A stretch of DNA of 64,000 bases from Paludisphaera soli (lineage in GTDB: Bacteria; Planctomycetota; Planctomycetia; Isosphaerales; Isosphaeraceae): assembly GCF_011064595.1 (NCBI RefSeq), contig NZ_JAALJI010000012.1, positions 124,001-188,000 of the forward strand, in the 5' to 3' direction. The position numbers were made by a program, and so were the translations under genes. Below are positions 62,787-64,000 of the stretch, piece by piece. The first letter of the stretch is position 1. Each line of letters begins with the position of its first letter. The notes under the pieces were generated by a model. The model was not told the DNA's origin, did not search any database, and saw only the letters and a list, made by a program, of their open reading frames with translations.

Positions 62787-63191
62787 TCAGTCGCCTTTCG
62801 GGCCCGGTCCCGGTGCCTTCCGCTTCTCCAATTCCACGATCCACCGCCGGGGGTCGTCGCCGAAGTCCTCCCCCGTGCGGGCCCGGAAGATCGCCAGGAT
62901 CTCCCGCACCGCCCCCTGCCTGTCCCGCTCGACGATCCGGTCGAGATGCGAGCCTTCGACCTGCTTCGTCCCCGAAGGATAATACCAGAGCACATACCCC
63001 AGAAGGCTCGGGTCCGCGCCTTCCCCTTCCTCCACCTGCCGACGCATCTGGTCGAAGACGTCCGTCTGGTCCTCGGCCATGACGATATGGGCCTTCGCGA
63101 CGAACGTCTCCACGAACATCCACCCGGCCAGGCCCGCCAGGACCAGCGTCAAGATCCAGTGCGCGACCCGCACCGTGTCCCGGCGTATCAT
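62787..63191 (-). CDS. Small membrane protein upstream of Rrf2 regulator
   Basis: A 134-residue protein with one N-terminal membrane segment ([23 protein letters not shown]) and a charged soluble part, [33 protein letters not shown], ending basic. AGGGAGGGG precedes ATG 63191. It is 17 bases from the Rrf2 gene in the same direction, so the two are likely one operon divergent from hmp. No family is recognised; it may sense or modulate the NO response. Confidence 0.65.
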   Translation of the reverse strand: MIRRDTVRVAHWILTLVLAGLAGWMFVETFVAKAHIVMAEDQTDVFDQMRRQVEEGEGADPSLLGYVLWYYPSGTKQVEGSHLDRIVERDRQGAVREILAIFRARTGEDFGDDPRRWIVELEKRKAPGPGPKGD

Positions 63192-63205
63192 CGCCCCTCC
63201 CTATC

Positions 63206-63249
63206 CTACACCTTGACGTCCAGATTCTATTCTGTATATTCAGGTGTAG
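63206..63249. promoter_or_regulatory. Promoter bracketed by inverted repeat, hmp control region
   Basis: TTGACG (63213-63218) and TATATT (63235-63240) are spaced by 16 bases and read towards hmp. They are bracketed by an 8-base perfect inverted repeat CTACACCT (63206-63213) and AGGTGTAG (63242-63249). The opposite strand drives the membrane protein/Rrf2 operon. This layout fits an operator for the neighbouring Rrf2 regulator. Confidence 0.65.
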
Positions 63250-63311
63250 ATTTCAACCCGCCCCCCGCCGCGAGGGAACGACGCGTCCCCCGGCCGCCAG
63301 GAGGACCTCCG

Positions 63312-64000
<689 letters not shown>

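Overview
The window is GC-rich chromosomal DNA from a planctomycete, most likely family Isosphaeraceae (Paludisphaera/Singulisphaera-like). This is inferred from gene content: three pilin-like DUF1559 proteins with the N-terminal [10 protein letters not shown] signature, an LEPR-XLL-like N-terminus on a secreted RTX-type protein, Ser/Thr kinases (one beside an ECF sigma factor), Uma2 and DUF4058 proteins, YfhO and several GT39-like membrane proteins, and small Pro/Ala-rich lipoproteins. I recognised no rRNA, tRNA, CRISPR array, phage or insertion sequence. About 55 protein genes account for nearly all the DNA, and many open frames on the opposite strand are artefacts of high GC.

Layout. 1-3.8 kb: a clipped gene start, a long non-coding stretch, a fatty acid desaturase, a Uma2 protein and a PadR/HAAS-like pair. 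3.9-14.1 kb: an exopolysaccharide/glycan region with a GT2, a polyprenyl sugar transferase, a second GT2, a tandem pair of related multi-pass proteins, and two further GT39-like proteins. 14.2-21.5 kb: a STAS protein, a large secreted Gly/Met-rich repeat protein, a Ser/Thr kinase with an N-terminal zinc-finger-like motif, and a divergent ECF sigma factor. 21.6-29.1 kb: the RTX-like protein, HflX, a zinc-ribbon protein, and two copies of a DUF1559 plus small lipoprotein module. 29.6-39.6 kb: truB, an SGNH hydrolase and a secreted DUF255 protein joined by 4-base overlaps, a DUF11 protein, miaA overlapped with a GT39-like gene, and a GNAT acetyltransferase. 39.8-48.3 kb: a membrane-anchored phosphatase, a DAC-like (DisA_N-like) protein with an altered catalytic motif, DUF4058, a GntR/LacI-type regulator with palindromic upstream DNA, a NagD-like hydrolase, a Cys-rich secreted protein, DUF72 and a third DUF1559 protein. 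48.5-64 kb: leuB, a TlpA-like thioredoxin, a tail-anchored kinase, small membrane and zinc proteins, YfhO, ribosomal proteins bL28 and bL32, an Asp-box sialidase-like protein, a carboxypeptidase-regulatory-repeat protein, DUF971 coupled to a GT2, and an Rrf2 regulator and membrane protein divergent from flavohaemoglobin hmp.

How genes work together. The 4-14 kb block has the parts for building and exporting a lipid-linked glycan: a priming transferase, GT2 enzymes, and polyprenyl-phosphate-dependent GT-C enzymes. The ECF/kinase pair looks like a self-contained signalling unit. The hmp end looks like a nitric-oxide response: a TTGACG-N16-TATATT promoter is bracketed by an 8-base inverted repeat, and an Rrf2 regulator lies next to it. 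No single locus is plainly a new system. The most unusual items are the DAC-like protein lacking the RHR motif, the bracketed hmp promoter, the Gly/Met-repeat secreted protein, and the tandem GT-C-like pair that lacks the usual Asp-Glu.
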